Source: Humulus lupulus (lineage: Eukaryota; Streptophyta; Magnoliopsida; Rosales; Cannabaceae). Taken from it: a stretch of DNA of 64,000 bases. Below, in pieces: positions 44,574-57,211 of this stretch (positions within the stretch are counted from its first letter, which is position 1; the number at the start of each line of letters is the position of its first letter). The stretch spans positions 45,317,578-45,381,577 of the forward strand of contig NC_084793.1 of NCBI RefSeq assembly GCF_963169125.1, read 5' to 3'. Position numbers and translations under genes: made by a program. Below the pieces are notes generated by a model, which ran no database searches, was not told the origin of the DNA, and saw only the letters and a list, made by a program, of their open reading frames with translations.

Positions 44574-47500
44574 ATGGCTGAACCTGATAAATTAGACTAT
44601 AGATGCTCTCCTCATAGGATCTTCACCCTTATTTCCCATATGAATGGGGGTCAAAAAGAGATGCTCAAAGAGTTTGGATTCGGGGCACTATTAGGGATGA
44701 AAGATTGTAACTTGAGAAGAAATCTTATATTTTGGTTGTTGAGTAGGTTCAACGTAGATGATGGATCTTTGGATGTTCATGGGAAGCACTTCAAACTGGA
44801 CAGTAAAGTTTTTAGTCCTACCATGGGTGTTAATGATGGTGTCGAAGATTTACAAAAACATGGTAACCCTGTTGAACAACCTTTTTACAAGAAAGGTGAG
44901 AAGAATACTGTTAGTTTGTTGGAGGAGAAATTGAGGCGTCGTGAATTGGCCGACATGTCCTTTGTTCGGCAATTTTTGTTATTTTTGGTTAGTGTTTTTT
45001 TGCTGCCTAATACGTCTCTCCATGTTGCTCGAGAGGGTGAGGGTCCTATAATGTCCTTAACTGACGTTGCTGCTGTTTGTCGTGTTAATTGGGCGTCAAT
45101 GGCATATACGCATCTGTGGAAAAACATAAGACGGTATCATGGCAAAGCATCGAAGTTCGTTGGAGGATGCGTCTATTTTTTACAAGTACTTTTTTCTTTT
45201 TAGTTTTTTGCAATAATGTTGGCATTGGTGAATGGTGCATAATAATTTTGTATGTCTTTGCATTTTGTAGGTATTTTACTGTCACCATATTATTTGGAAG
45301 GAAGGGTATGTAGATAGGTCCCTATGCCCTATTGGTGTTTGGTGTGATGATGATACCAAGGCTTTGCTTGACTGGGTTGAAGAGGAAGGGGGGTTTGAAT
45401 CGAATACAGTAAGCATGGGATAAAATTTAGTCATTTTTTTCTTTGTTGTTATGATGGCAAAGTCTATAATATGTCGGAGTTAATAATATTATGTAATTTT
45501 TTTTCAGATCCCCATGTTAGAATTGCAAGAAGGGGTCGATCAATTGAAGTTACCTGCCACGATATCGTCTTTGTGTGTAATGGTTGAATCTTTGGAGAAG
45601 AAATTGATTGCTAAGGAGAATGAAATGGATAAATTTAAAGAGGAGATGAAGATTCAACTGGACATGGGATTTCAACGCTTACAACAAAGTTTGAGTACTC
45701 CAAATCATTACGTCATTCAAATTGACAATTTTAAAGAGGAGATGAAATTGTATTTCGACAAAGGATTCGAACGATTACATCAAAGTTTCAATACTGCGAT
45801 AAGTTCAATGGTTCCCGGGAATGCTTCCCCCCATATTAGCAAGGAAGAGGCTGCTAAGTGTGTGCAGTTTGGGAAGTTGACTAAAGACCCAATCGAGCCA
45901 ACCATTTACTTGCATGAGAAAACAAAGTTGAGCCAGCATAAGATGACAATTGACCTCATGCTTTTGGAGTGCGGCATAGGTCGTCCAAATGAGTTTGAAG
46001 ATTCTTACAGAAAGGGTTCAATTTCTGATATCGAGAGGGAAAAAGGGGCAATAGAAAATGATTTCAATGATTATGAACCAACAGTTTTACCCTCAGACAA
46101 GTACAATGTTGATGTTGGGCCTTACAATGATATCCAGAACGTTGATGGTGTACTATCATGTTCAGGGAATGAGAAGATAGATGTTGAGAATGAGATTGGT
46201 TTGGAAGATGATGCTTCTAAATTTTGCATGGAAGGGAAGGAGAAGGAGAAGGAGGACTTGGGTATTTTGAATTTTGAAGTTATACCAGAAGATGTCATTC
46301 CATACGAAGTCAGTGTGTATGGTACCACAGACACTCCTGTTATTCACAAAATAGAGGACGATGACAACGTGAAGATTGATCCTACTATTTTAAGGAGAGA
46401 CAAAGAGCTTTGCAAAATGGACAAATCATTTCAGGATATGATTCTTAAGTATAACAAAAGCAAAGGCAAGCAGATTGGTGCATTTAATTTGAAAGTAGCC
46501 CTACCATAGTCCAAGTTCGAACTTGGACTTTTCCTATTTGACTTTAGTTTGTCGTTACGGTAGGTGATAAATTCTTATGTGAATAATTTTTTTGGCTATT
46601 GACATCACCATTTTTCCTTTGTTTCAATCATGTTAGGACACTTTTGTTCATTAATGAAGTCAATAATTTTCAGAGATGTGTTGGTCGATAATGTAATGGG
46701 ACAGTTGGAGCGGTGGTACTTCAGAAGCCTTAGACCTGAAGCCGAGGTGGACATGAAGGTAAATACTGTTCTATTTAAAGTTCACCTTTGTTGAAGTAAC
46801 AAAATTATGATCTTGTAGCACATTGCCCAAATCTTTTTTTCTTCAATATGAAGAAGTTGAGAAAAATATTTGACACTTCATACTGCTTTGCAGATTATTG
46901 ATGCTTTTGGGTGTGTATTAAGATATAGAGACAACCCTGATGGTGTAATAGATGACGATGCTCAAACTTTGATTTTCCCAACCTATTGGTCCGGCCTGGT
47001 ATGTTGTAATACAAATTTGAATTTCCTGGGTTCAATATTCCATTTTTTTGTTTTGAATTTAAAAAGTTATTTCAATAAAATAACTTGAAACAGCGATGTC
47101 ATAATGGTGCATATTTTTGGGACACCGGCAACACTGCCTTTCTTGGTACCAATGTAAATCTTGATATGCTGCTCAAGAAAGTGCAGAAGGTAGTTATATT
47201 AGATTTATTTTACCACTTAGTGCCTTGTCAAAGTGAGTTAGCTAATTGAGTTTTATTTTCTTCTTGTTAGATCCTAGTGCCAATGAAGGATGTCGAAAAC
47301 AATCATTGGATACTAGCCGTTATACACTGCCAGAAAGGTTGTGCAAGCGTGTGGGACTCAGTGTCTGGTCGATATAGGACACGGGTCAGGACACATATAC
47401 TAAGCGAACTGGTATGGGTGTCTCCTGAGTATACTAATAGTCTTGTGACATGTCATTTTTCATTATATTAAATCTATATATACTTCTTTGATATAGTTAA

Positions 47501-48040
47501 AGAAGCTTGATGTGTTGCTTCATACGATCATGGGTAGTGCTCGTGTTGGTGGTCCCGTTTTTTTCCCTTTTTAGTGTAGTGCCCTCTGGTCAAGTACCTC
47601 AGCAAGATAATGGTCATGACTGTGGTGTTTTTGTCATGAAGTTTATGGAGTGGATTGTGGATGGGGAATCACCCCCGAAGTCCTATGTAAGTTTTTACTA
47701 GTTAATTAATATTTTATAAACGCTTTATTAAATAAGTCCTAAAATTGCGGTTTTAGATTTTAAGCGCCTTGTTCTGATTTTGCAGAAAGTTGAGGATGTT
47801 GCTAGACTCGACATTGCAATCGATATCTTGACCTGTGAGTCCAATAGGCTTCGATTGGGAGTGAAAGATAACGCAGCGACTTATTATAAAGCTTGTTTAA
47901 GTAGCGTTGAGAAATTCCTTGACTTAAAAGAGCGGTCTTGTTATCCTCCAAAAGCTTCGGCTGTACCTCCCATGCTATCAACGAAAAAGGCTAGAGACAA
48001 ACACTGGTCCAAGTTGGGTAAGAGAAAGAGGAAGAACTGA
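44574..48040 (+). pseudogene. ULP1 (C48) SUMO-protease-like gene, multi-exon, with three lesions
   Basis: Exons with GT/AG junctions: 44574-45185, 45270-45408, 45508-46559, 46674-46758, 46894-46998, 47094-47189, 47271-47411, 47497-47686 and 47786-48040. The N-terminal part (RCSPHRIFTLISHM..QKEMLKEFGFGALL) resembles the plant mobile/DUF1985-type domain often fused to C48 proteases. Exon 3 is coiled-coil and carries two copies of FKEEMK(n)3DxGF(Q/E)RL. The protease domain keeps NNHW (His), VWDS (Asp) and QQDNGHDCGVF (Gln, Cys), the full cysteine-protease triad. Lesions: one extra base in exon 2 near 45297-45306, TAG at 46507-46509, and one extra T near 47568. Such genes are often transposon-borne; I see no terminal repeats. 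The start is the first ATG after an acceptor. Confidence 0.75.
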
Positions 48041-48351
48041 TTGAACTTAACCACCATCCACCTGCCTTGTACAATTTTGGCACTACTTTCATTTACCATT
48101 AAATTAACTATATTTCGTAGGCGCAACCATCAAATTTAAAACTTTATTACTTTAGTATTTGTTTACAAACAATTTACTCTTTCCTGCACATATTTTTCCT
48201 TCACAAATCTGGGAGGGATAATGAGCATAAAGAAGAATGTCACAATATTTGAATTGAGGTCATCAACAAAAACTGACAATATAGGTGACCTCCTTTGACT
48301 CCTACAATGCCTATAGTTGAAGAAATGGCCCAGATTGGGGTTATGTGATGA
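48041..48351. other. 3' flank of the ULP1-like gene up to the element B insertion
   Basis: Noncoding. The last five bases (48347-48351, gatga) are the left target-site duplication of element B. Confidence 0.6.
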
Positions 48352-49150
48352 TGTTGACGCCGTTTTTCGTCAAACAGTGAAAGAAGAGCACGTAAACAAT
48401 AACTGAAAATGGCCAATTGAAATAAAACAATGTAAACACACGATTTTTACGTGGTTCAGCAGTTAAATCTGCCTAGTCCACGAGTCTTTGTTATTAAACT
48501 CAAGATTATCTCTAGGAATTCTTCAAGAATGAATTCTCCAGAGTTTTCTCTCAAGGATCAGAATTTCGGTCCTTCACAATGGTGCATGGCCTCTCTATTT
48601 ATAGAGAAGGCTAAAGAATACTATCCCACATATTTTGGGTAGTTACTCTTTTTGTATAAATAAAATTAATGGCCTTAAATGCCTATAATCTGATATAAAA
48701 GGAAACGTCCCCTGAAGACCAGGGGACGTATAACTGACCAAATAATATCCCATGATTCTAGGGGATTTACAATAATAAATGAGGATTACATCTCATATTT
48801 ATAACACTTGTAGATATTCAAGGTGGTTATCACGTATCTCTAAGGCTTTAGCCTCCCAGGTTTCCCGTCACCTTTCGAGCTGGAGACATCTTTCGAGGTC
48901 ACATGGCTTTCGAGATCGTATGTGCGTCGAGCTTGGGACCCCTGACCCGAGGTCATCCCTGGAGATGAATGTGTTCCCGGAGCTATCTTTCGAGATCATG
49001 AATACTTCGAGGTCACCATACTCGAGGTCGTCTATATCCTGCAAGCTTGACATACAATCCTGGAGCATGTTTCCAACCTTATGAGTCCACTTATTTGCGA
49101 ATCCAACTTTCGAGGTCATAATTTGCATAGCTCGAAATCTGGGTGTAACA
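48352..49150 (-). repeat. Element B 3' LTR (left end in the window)
   Basis: tgttgacgccg...ctgggtgtaaca. On the plus strand, 48880-49140 carries about nine copies of tcgag(g/a)tc or a near variant. The TATA region (ctatttatagagaa, complement) is at about 48595-48608. Confidence 0.95.
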
Positions 49151-49166
49151 TCTTGCCCCCTCAAAA
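49151..49166 (-). promoter_or_regulatory. Element B polypurine tract
   Basis: Minus strand ttttgagggggcaaga, immediately adjacent to the 3' LTR and identical to element A. Confidence 0.85.
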
Positions 49167-49412
49167 GTATTTGTTCGAATCCTGAGAGAAGGAAACTTTT
49201 GAACTACTTTCTTTGAGAACTGTACCGTCACACACTCTTGAAAATGGACACGCGTCAATTGGGTATTGCTCATTTTTGGTACTTGAGTACCTTGGAAACA
49301 CGCCCATGATCGTCCGTCTGACACCTTTTCGGCGCTATCTTGTCATTGATCCCTGACCATTGGATTTTGCAAGGATTTTGTTCAACACTCCAGATTAACT
49401 CCTTTTTCCCAC

Positions 49413-49422
49413 CTATATATAC
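49413..49422 (+). promoter_or_regulatory. TATA box for the antisense gene in element B
   Basis: ctatatatac followed by aagactccactc, conserved with element A. The leader ends at donor tgt|GTAAGT (49634) and the first intron ends at cgttAG (50143-50144), directly before the ATG. Confidence 0.6.
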
Positions 49423-50144
49423 AAGACTCCACTCTTCACCTTCACTTTTACCTTCGTTCACCATAAGCAAGAAAAGAAGAAAAAAGAAAACCAGAGACCT
49501 TCCTAAAAAGCTTCTGTCCCGCGCATGTTTTCTCGGCCAAAGAGACAAAGAAATCCTGGTCTGTTCGAGTCAGTGAGTTCTTATTTGCAACCTCTTCTTC
49601 AATCGACAATCTCTCTGCAATCGCCATTACTGTGTAAGTATGCAATTTTTGTTTTCCATTTTGTCAGTTTTTATTCACGCTGTTCTTGCTGTGTACGTGT
49701 ATATACTGGTTTACGTCCTTAGCATAATACGATAGGAGGTTTTGATCTGATAAGCTCTTATACTTTTTAGACTTCCATCCTGGATTTACATCTCTGGTTC
49801 ATACCCAGTTTTGATGTTTGAATGAGGTTCTTATTTTCTGGGTTTTGAAAAAATTTTAGGCGACGTTTCTTGTACACTAAGTTTTCGGGTAAAAACCCTT
49901 GTCCTTGACATATGCACGAAACCCAAGAATGCCTTTCCTGATTAACCGCCACTCTTCTTTCCCTTGAATTTCGGGATTTTCAAAAAATTATCCATGCTCC
50001 CTTTCTTTTTCGTGGAACACACGCCCTGACTCCTCAATAAGGGTCTTAATATTTAGTTTGTCTTGTTCCTAAATCTCCGAGCTCATCCCATCGAGCTCGT
50101 GATTCTTGCATGCATGACCCTCACCATTTTTTCTTTCTCGTTAG

Positions 50145-53033
50145 ATGTCACAGAATTTGGAAAGACGGTGGGGGTCATTGCTGGCAATCCCTTACGAGCC
50201 AAAATCTCCGAGCCCAGAATCGCTGTTCGCCCGGAATCAACGTCGGATAAGAGAATACGAGCTTGCGCGCGAGCAAGAGGACATTCGAACTCACTACCGC
50301 CTTCAGATAGACGAAGTCATAGAGGGGAAGAGGAGAGTTCTTCGGGAGGCCATCTATCCGGAATCCAATTCAGGTCCTAGGCCGATTCCTCTCGATCCTG
50401 CTTTAAAGGTTACTGTCGCATACCACCCCAGAGAGCTCAAATTTTCACTAATGGGGGAACCTTCATCCTCGCAGTCGAGGAGAGAGATGTTCGAGGCTGA
50501 GCTCTACTGGAGCTCGGTTACCAATACCAGTCAAATAACTGAAATCTTGGCTTTCCATGGCCTTGGTTTGTCGGGCACCTTGAAGTGTCGAGCTCTGACT
50601 GGTCATGAACGGAGCTGCTTCGCCCCTGGCGGCCGCAACGCCACAGTGAAATATGCGGCATGGAGCCAGGAGCACATGAGGGCGGGAGCACTGCTACCCT
50701 TGAAGTCTTTTTTCAAAGACTTTTACTGATTTCGTTGGGTTGGCTCCGTTCCAACTCAACACCAATTCGTACAGGGTGCTGTCTACCCTGAGGTCCTTGT
50801 ACCACGAGCTGGGGTGGAAAGGACCTTCACCTCAAGAGATTTTATATCTCTTTTGTTTAAAAAGTAACCCCTCCCGAGCTCGGGGAGGGGATGGATTTTA
50901 CTACCTCTCGAGCTACCCCAAGGAGACGAAGGTTTTTGAGGATCTTCCCAACCACCCGCCTGATTTCAAAAGGGCCTTCTTCTGGACAGATGGTTTGTCC
51001 CCGTCTCGACATTATTCGTTCAGGCGGATTCGTAAGTATTCTCGTTACCTTTATTTCTGTGCTCGAGACTTTAGTTCTTAAATCCATATTTAGTTGAAAT
51101 GTGTCTCGCCTTTCAGCTAATTTTCAGCGTCCCACCCCCGATGAAACAATGAAGGGGCACAGAGAGGCCTTGCTCCAACTCCCTTATGGCAGGAGATCTC
51201 TCTCGTATCTATTACACGAGGGCAAGCTCCGAGCTTGTGGGCTGTTGGGAGAGGGCCATTCAACCTCTGACTGGTCCAATAAAAAATATGAACACTGGGA
51301 GGAGGTGCCACTGCCCACAGGCGCCCTTCCTCCGAGGAGAGAAACGAGGCCATCACTCCCAGTTCGCCTGAGGAGTCCGCGGTCTGGGAATGAGGCCAAT
51401 GATGAAGCTTCGAGCTCGAATTCAGATGAAGGTAAAGTCCTCCCTACTTCGAGAATGTGGTCCCCCACTTTACTAAAACACAGGCCCAATAGGTTAGTCT
51501 CGTGCCCACAGGATAGATACCACTTCTACATATGGAGTTGGGTAGATGACTGTGTCCATAGGTTTGATAGTGGGCTCGGGAAATACGACACCATGTACAC
51601 CACGGACGAGATGTGGAATGGGATAGCTGTGCAGTACGGGACCAATGATTATAGGGACCTCTCGAGGTTATCACCTACTTATAGGGAAGGCACTCCCCCC
51701 GCCTCCTCTGAAGACGGGGGAATTTCATGGTCCCCAAGCTCGAGCTCGGGGGAGAGTTCCAGTTAGGTTTCTTCTATCATCACTCTATATGTCTGTGACT
51801 TGTGCATGCGAGATGGACTCCGACCTCGACACCCTCATCAACACTGCTGGTGCCAAGAGGAGCAAACGCCCTAGGGCGAGGTCGCTGAAGACCGGCCAGC
51901 CGGGCAAAGGCTCTAAGAGGTCCAAGAAAAAACCTCCCCTTGAACCGCCGGTTCCGAGCTCTGTTGCTGCGTTGACTACTCAGGCCGGCACTTCCACGAC
52001 GGCGCCCTCCTCGCAGGTCGTCGTCTCTGCGGTGGCACCGACTACGCTGGTTGGTGCCCCCATCATGGTTGAGCCCCAACCTCCTGTGGTGGGTCAATCA
52101 TCCTCTGCTCCGCTTTCCAAAAGGCCTTCTGCTTCCCGAGTTCAGAAGCTATCAATCTCCACCCATATGGACGCATATGCGGTGGACAATGCTGCTGGGT
52201 CCCATGGATCCACGCTGGTCTCGGATGTCATGTCCCGGATCGGCCAGAGCTATGGCAGCCTCGAAGCTCCCCAGTGGTAGTGCCTAAATGATACCCGAGA
52301 CTGCACTGCTCTTTATGAGAAGAGTATCGAGCACACCGCCGCGGTAAGTATTCTTCTATACTCCTTCCTTTTCTACTTGTAATCATACTGACCTGGAGCT
52401 AATGGTGGTTTATTTCTTTTTCAGGCTCTTGCCTTCACTGCTCAGCTCAATTACCAATTAAACCATGAGATCCATTCGAGCAAGATTCATGCTCAGGAGG
52501 CGAAAGATCTTCACCTCAAGGCGAGCGATGATCTGAAGGCAGCGAATGCGAAGCTCGAGGCAGGAGTTAAGGAGCGTGAGGATATGGCCACCGAGCTCGG
52601 GAAGTTGAAGGCTGAGCTCGAGGAGCATAAAAAAGAGATCATCCAGCTTCGGGAGACCAATAAGAAGCTTGAAGAGGACAAGGCCGCCACCTTCGACATC
52701 ATGGAGGATGCAAAAGCTCGTCTCCTTGCCGAGTACAAAGAGAAGAAAGAGAAGGCGGTCGACTCGGCCATGTACCGGATGTGGGCCTACAATGAAGATC
52801 TGGACACCAACTTCTTAGGTCCTCACGAGGCGCCGCTTCTTGAAAGGTGGAATGCTCGGCTCGAGAAGGAAGAAGCTGAACAACTCAAGAAGGAGAAGGC
52901 TGAGCAGCTCGAGAAGGAAAAGGCTGCTCGGGACGCCGTTTCGGGGGGAGCTCAGGAGGATAGTCATGCTATTCGTCCTGAGGAATCCGGTGTTGCAGAT
53001 GCTGAGAAGGCCAAGGAGACTCCTCTTCCTTGA
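50145..53033 (+). pseudogene. Element B antisense gene: spliced, one frameshift and one stop
   Basis: Homologue of the element A antisense gene. Exons: 50145-51031, 51117-51761, about 51813-52343 and 52425-53033, preceded by a 5'UTR intron (49634-50144). Exon 2 is 645 bp in both elements, and the introns after it and before the last exon sit at the same codons, with good donors and acceptors (attc|GTAAGT, gcg|GTAAGT). The N-terminal domain has MRAGALLPLKS and APFQLNTNSYR, resembling PF04195. The last exon is a long coiled coil with repeated EEAEQLKKEKAEQLEKEK, ending in the same AEKAKETPLP as A. Lesions: an extra T near 50723 shifts the first exon, and TAG at 52278-52280. The junction entering exon 3 is not in frame as I read it. 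Confidence 0.75.
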
Positions 53034-53560
53034 ATCTGACCTCAAGGAGATCATTTATTGGGGCTGCGCCCCCTATTTTGTAATTATTTTAATTTATGCC
53101 CACGGGGCTGATACAATTTCTTTAACTATTCTTTTACATGCTTTACATTTCTTGGCTCGAAATATTTTGCACATTTTATGTTGATGAATCAGTTATGTTT
53201 ATTTATTCATACAAACATAGTTTGGATTTTAGGCTCGAAACTCGATGCATTCATGCATAGTTTGTTCGAATTATCCGCTTCCGACCTCGTTATTTATCAA
53301 GGTCGGATATTACTTTAACCATGAACCCGAAAGTACTTATATGGTATGTAATGTATATGATTTGGTTATATCTTTTGTTTAGTCACTTTTCCTCATCCTC
53401 AGTTTTTGCTCCGAGGTTAAGAGTTCGAAACTATTTTTCTTTAAGATATTCCAGCCTCGATCTCGACTCATCTCGAAGTAGGTTTAGGTTCCTACTTATT
53501 ATCGATTAATTTTTTTGGCCGGTTTGTTCCAAACCTGTTAGGTTTGCACCTCTGGTTAAC
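53034..53560. other. 3' flank of the antisense gene, element B
   Basis: Noncoding. Its start (ggctgcgccccctattttgt, then cacggggctgatac) is conserved with element A's 3' flank. The short open frames here have no motif. Confidence 0.5.
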
Positions 53561-53569
53561 TCCAAATGT

Positions 53570-53870
53570 TTCAAGTTTTTGATGGTTCGGTTATGTCCGA
53601 ACTATCTAAGCTCGCGTATTTAGTTACATCCAAGTACTTTATGTTTTTGATAATTCGGTTATGTCCGAACTATCTAAGCTCGCGTACTTGGTTACATCCA
53701 AATACTTTATATATATTTTTGATAATTCGGTTATGTTCGAACTATCTAAGCTTGCGTACTTGGTTACATCCAAATACTTAATATATATATTTTTGATAAT
53801 TCAGTTATGTCCGAACTATCTAAGCTCGCGTACTTGGTTACATCCAAATACTTTATATATATATTTTTTT
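53570..53870 (-). repeat. Tandem repeats of element B homologous to the 68-bp array of A
   Basis: ttcggttatgtccgaac-type cores at 53586, 53654, 53726 and 53800 (spacing 68, 72 and 74 bp), followed by taagctcgcgta and ggttacatccaa. The period drift comes from growth of a (ta)n stretch between units. The complement matches the element A unit. Confidence 0.9.
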
Positions 53871-54080
53871 ATTTTTTAAGCTGATGGTATATATACCAAT
53901 GATGCCCCCTTAATATCCTATGAGTGTGACCATAGGTTATTAAATTAAGAGAGATTGCAAAAATAAAAAACAAAAATAGATTACATATTGAACAAAATAG
54001 ATCTTTTATTTGATGGAATTCAAAAACAGACAAGCTGATACAGATAGAAAATCATGGTTACAGGCAACACTCTTCCTACA

Positions 54081-57000
54081 CTACTGATAGTAAGGTCTAA
54101 GGTGTTCGCCATTCCATGCTCGTGGTACTAGGCTCCCGTCCAATCTCGCAAGTTTGTATACGCCAGGTCGGATGACTGACTCTATCTGGTACGGTCCTTC
54201 CCAGTTCGGCCCGAGCACTCCAGCTGCTGGATCTCGGGTTGTTAGAATACGCGTCTCAACACCAGATCTCCCATTCCGAACTTTCGATCTCGAACCCTCT
54301 TGTTGAAATATCTGATAGTGCGTTGCTGGTAAGCAGCATTTCTCAGCTGAGCCTCTTCTCTTTTTTCTTCGATCAAGTCTAGGGTTTCCTCGAGCTGAGT
54401 ATGGTTTGAACTTTGGTCGTAGGTCTGAGTTCAGATCGTTGGGATTTCGACTTCGATGGGCAACATTGCCTCGCAGCTGTATGCTAGAGAGAACGGGGTA
54501 TGTCCTGTTGATGTCTGAGCTGTGGTCCTATACCCCCAAAGGACTTGAGGCAATTCCTCGGGCCATCGTCCCTTCGCTTCCTCCAACTTTTTCTTTAGAG
54601 AACTCTTGAGAGTTTTGTTAACGGCTTCGACCTGACCATTCGCTTAAGGGTGGGCCACTGATGAAAAACTCTTTATTATACCGTTCTTCTCACAAAAATT
54701 GGTGAATAGGTCGCAATCGAACTGAGTTCCGTTGTCGGATACGATCTTCCTCGGTACTCCATATCGGCACACGATGCTCTTTACAACGAAATCAAGGATT
54801 TTCTTTGAAGTTATAGTTGCCAATGGTTCGGCCTCCGTCCATTTTGTGAAGTAATCCACGGCGACTACAGCATATTTTACTCCGCCTTTTCCAGTCGGGA
54901 GAGAGCCTATGAGGTCGATGCCCCATACTGCAAAAGGCCATGGGGATGTCAACATGGTTAGCTCGCTTGGTGGAGCTTAGGGTATCGTGGCGAATCTCTG
55001 GTATTTGTCGCATTTCTTCACATACTCGAAAGAATCTGCTTTAATGGTTGGCCAGAAATATCCCTGGCGTATGATCTTCTTGGACAGGCTGTGCCCCCCA
55101 GTGTGATCTCCGCAGAACCCTTCATGAATTTCTTCGGTGATTTTCTTAGCCTCGGGAGGGGTTACGCACCTGAGTAATGGCATGGAATATCCCCTTCGGT
55201 ACAGCCTTCCATCCAAAATTGTGTAACGGGGAAGTTGGTACATCAACTTTCGAGCTTGGTTCCGATCTTTTGGAAGAACTCCATTTTCGAGATAATCAAC
55301 TATCGGGGTTATCCAAGTCGGCTCTGTCTCGATCATACACACATCATCCTCTTCTGGGTCGATTATGCTAGGTGCTGATAGGTGTTCTATGGGTACAACA
55401 TTCAACTCTTCATTTTCGGTGGATGTGGCGAGTCGAGCTAAGGCATCTGCATTTGAGTTCCGTTCTCGGGGGATTTGTTCGATCGTATAAAACTCAAAAT
55501 ACTCTAATGCAGATTTTTCCTTCTCCAGGTAAGCTGCCATTCTTGTGCCTCGAGCCTGATATTCTCCCAAGATTTGATTAACCACGAGTTGGGAGTCACT
55601 GTAGCAATGTATAGCTTTAGCCTTGAGCTCCTTTGCTATTCGTAGTCCCGCGAGTAGGGCCTCGTACTCGGCCTCATTATTCGATGCTTTAAAGCCAAAT
55701 CTTAAAGCGGAGTGAAATATACTCCCTGCGGGGGTGATCAGAATAACCCCTGCCCCTGCTCCGTTTTCATTTGATGAGCCGTCGACGTAAAGTTTCCATA
55801 GCTCGTGGGCCGTGGTTATTACCTCGTCGTCGGCTATTCCTGTACATTCCACTATAAAGTCCGCCAGTGCCTGTGCCTTAATGGTCGTCCTCGGGTGGTA
55901 GGTGATCTCGAACTGTTCGAGCTCAACAGCCCATTTAAGGAGTCGACCTGAAGCCTCTGGTTTAGATAGGACTTGTCTAAGTGGTTGATCAGTCAGCACA
56001 TGGATGGGATGTGCCTGAAAGTAGGGGCGGAGCTTACGGGATGAATGAATCAGGCTGAGCGCGAGTTTCTCCATCAGTGGATATCTTGACTCTGCCCCCA
56101 GTAATCTTTTACTGATGTAGTAAACGGGTCTCTGCACCCTCTCTTCTTCTCGAATGAGCACTGCGCTTATCGCGTGTTCGGTGGTTGAGAGGTATAGGTA
56201 CAATACTTCTCCCGTTTCAGGTTTTGATAGGATGGGCGGTTCCGCTAGGTGCTTTTTGAGCTCCTGAAAGGCCAGTTCGCACTCTTCTGTCCATTCAAAT
56301 TTTTTACCTCCTCTCAGTAAGTTGAAAAATGGAAGACCACGATCCGTAGATTTCGAGATGAATCTGCTTAGGGCCGCCATTCTGCCAGTCAGACTTTGGA
56401 CATCTTTGTGCTTCTGAGGTGAAGGCATGTCAATCAGGGCCTTGATCTTGTCAGGGTTAGCCTCGATTCCACGAGAGTTCACAATAAAGCCCATAAATTT
56501 TCCTGAAGATACCCCAAAAGTGCACTTCTGAGGATTTAGCTTCATGTTATACTTCCTGAGCACGCCGAAGCACTCTTCGAGGTCATCAACATGGTTCTTG
56601 TTGAGTTGAGACTTTACAAGCATGTCATCAACATAAACCTCCATGTTGTTCCCAATTTTTTCCGAAAACATCATGTTTACGAGCCGCTGGTACGTGGCTC
56701 CAGCATTCTTGAGTCTGAACGGCATGACATTGTAGCAGTAGAGCCCTTTATCTGTGATGAAGCTCGTATGTTCTTGGTCGGGGGCATGCATGGGAATCTG
56801 GTTATATCCAGAATAGGCATCCATGAATGACATCAGGCCATGCCCCGCCGTGGCATCCACGAGCTGATCAATCCTTGGCAATGGAAAACAGTCTTTTGGG
56901 CATGCTTTGTTGAGATCCGAGTAGTCAATACAGGTTCTCCACGTCCCATTGGGCTTTGGGACCAACACCGGATTGGCCACCCAGTCAGGGTAAAAGGCAT

Positions 57001-57211
57001 CCCTAATGAAATGGTTTGCTTTTAACCTGTCAACTTCCTCCTTTAATGCTTTCTTTCTGTCTTCGTCCAACTGTCTTCGTTTTTGTTGTTTTGGGAGAAA
57101 ACTTTTGTCTATGTTTAGAGCATGGCTTGCTACATTCGGGCTTATCCCCACCATGTCGGAATGCGACCATGCGAAGACATCCTGGTTTTTCTTCAGAAAG
57201 CAAATTAATTG
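54081..57211 (-). pseudogene. Element B pol: RT, RNase H, aRNase H, integrase (nearly complete)
   Basis: Reads on the minus strand from just after the UAG at 57214-57212. Open for 725 codons (57154-54977) through RT (VPKPNGTWR, YVDDM), RNase H and archaeal-type RNase H (LYVDGSS, NNEAEYEALLAG, CYSDSQL, NADALARLA). The integrase HHCC begins CGDHTGGH and ends in CDKYQRF, where the usual second Cys of the CxxC is Tyr. A TAA at 54979-54977 then interrupts. The same frame resumes with WGIDLIG (first Asp) and VSDNGTQFD (second Asp) to a TAA at 54646-54644. A one-base deletion near 54246 breaks the C-terminus. The end corresponds to the HLRPYYQ terminus of A at 54081. It retains the integrase segment that A has lost. 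Confidence 0.92.
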
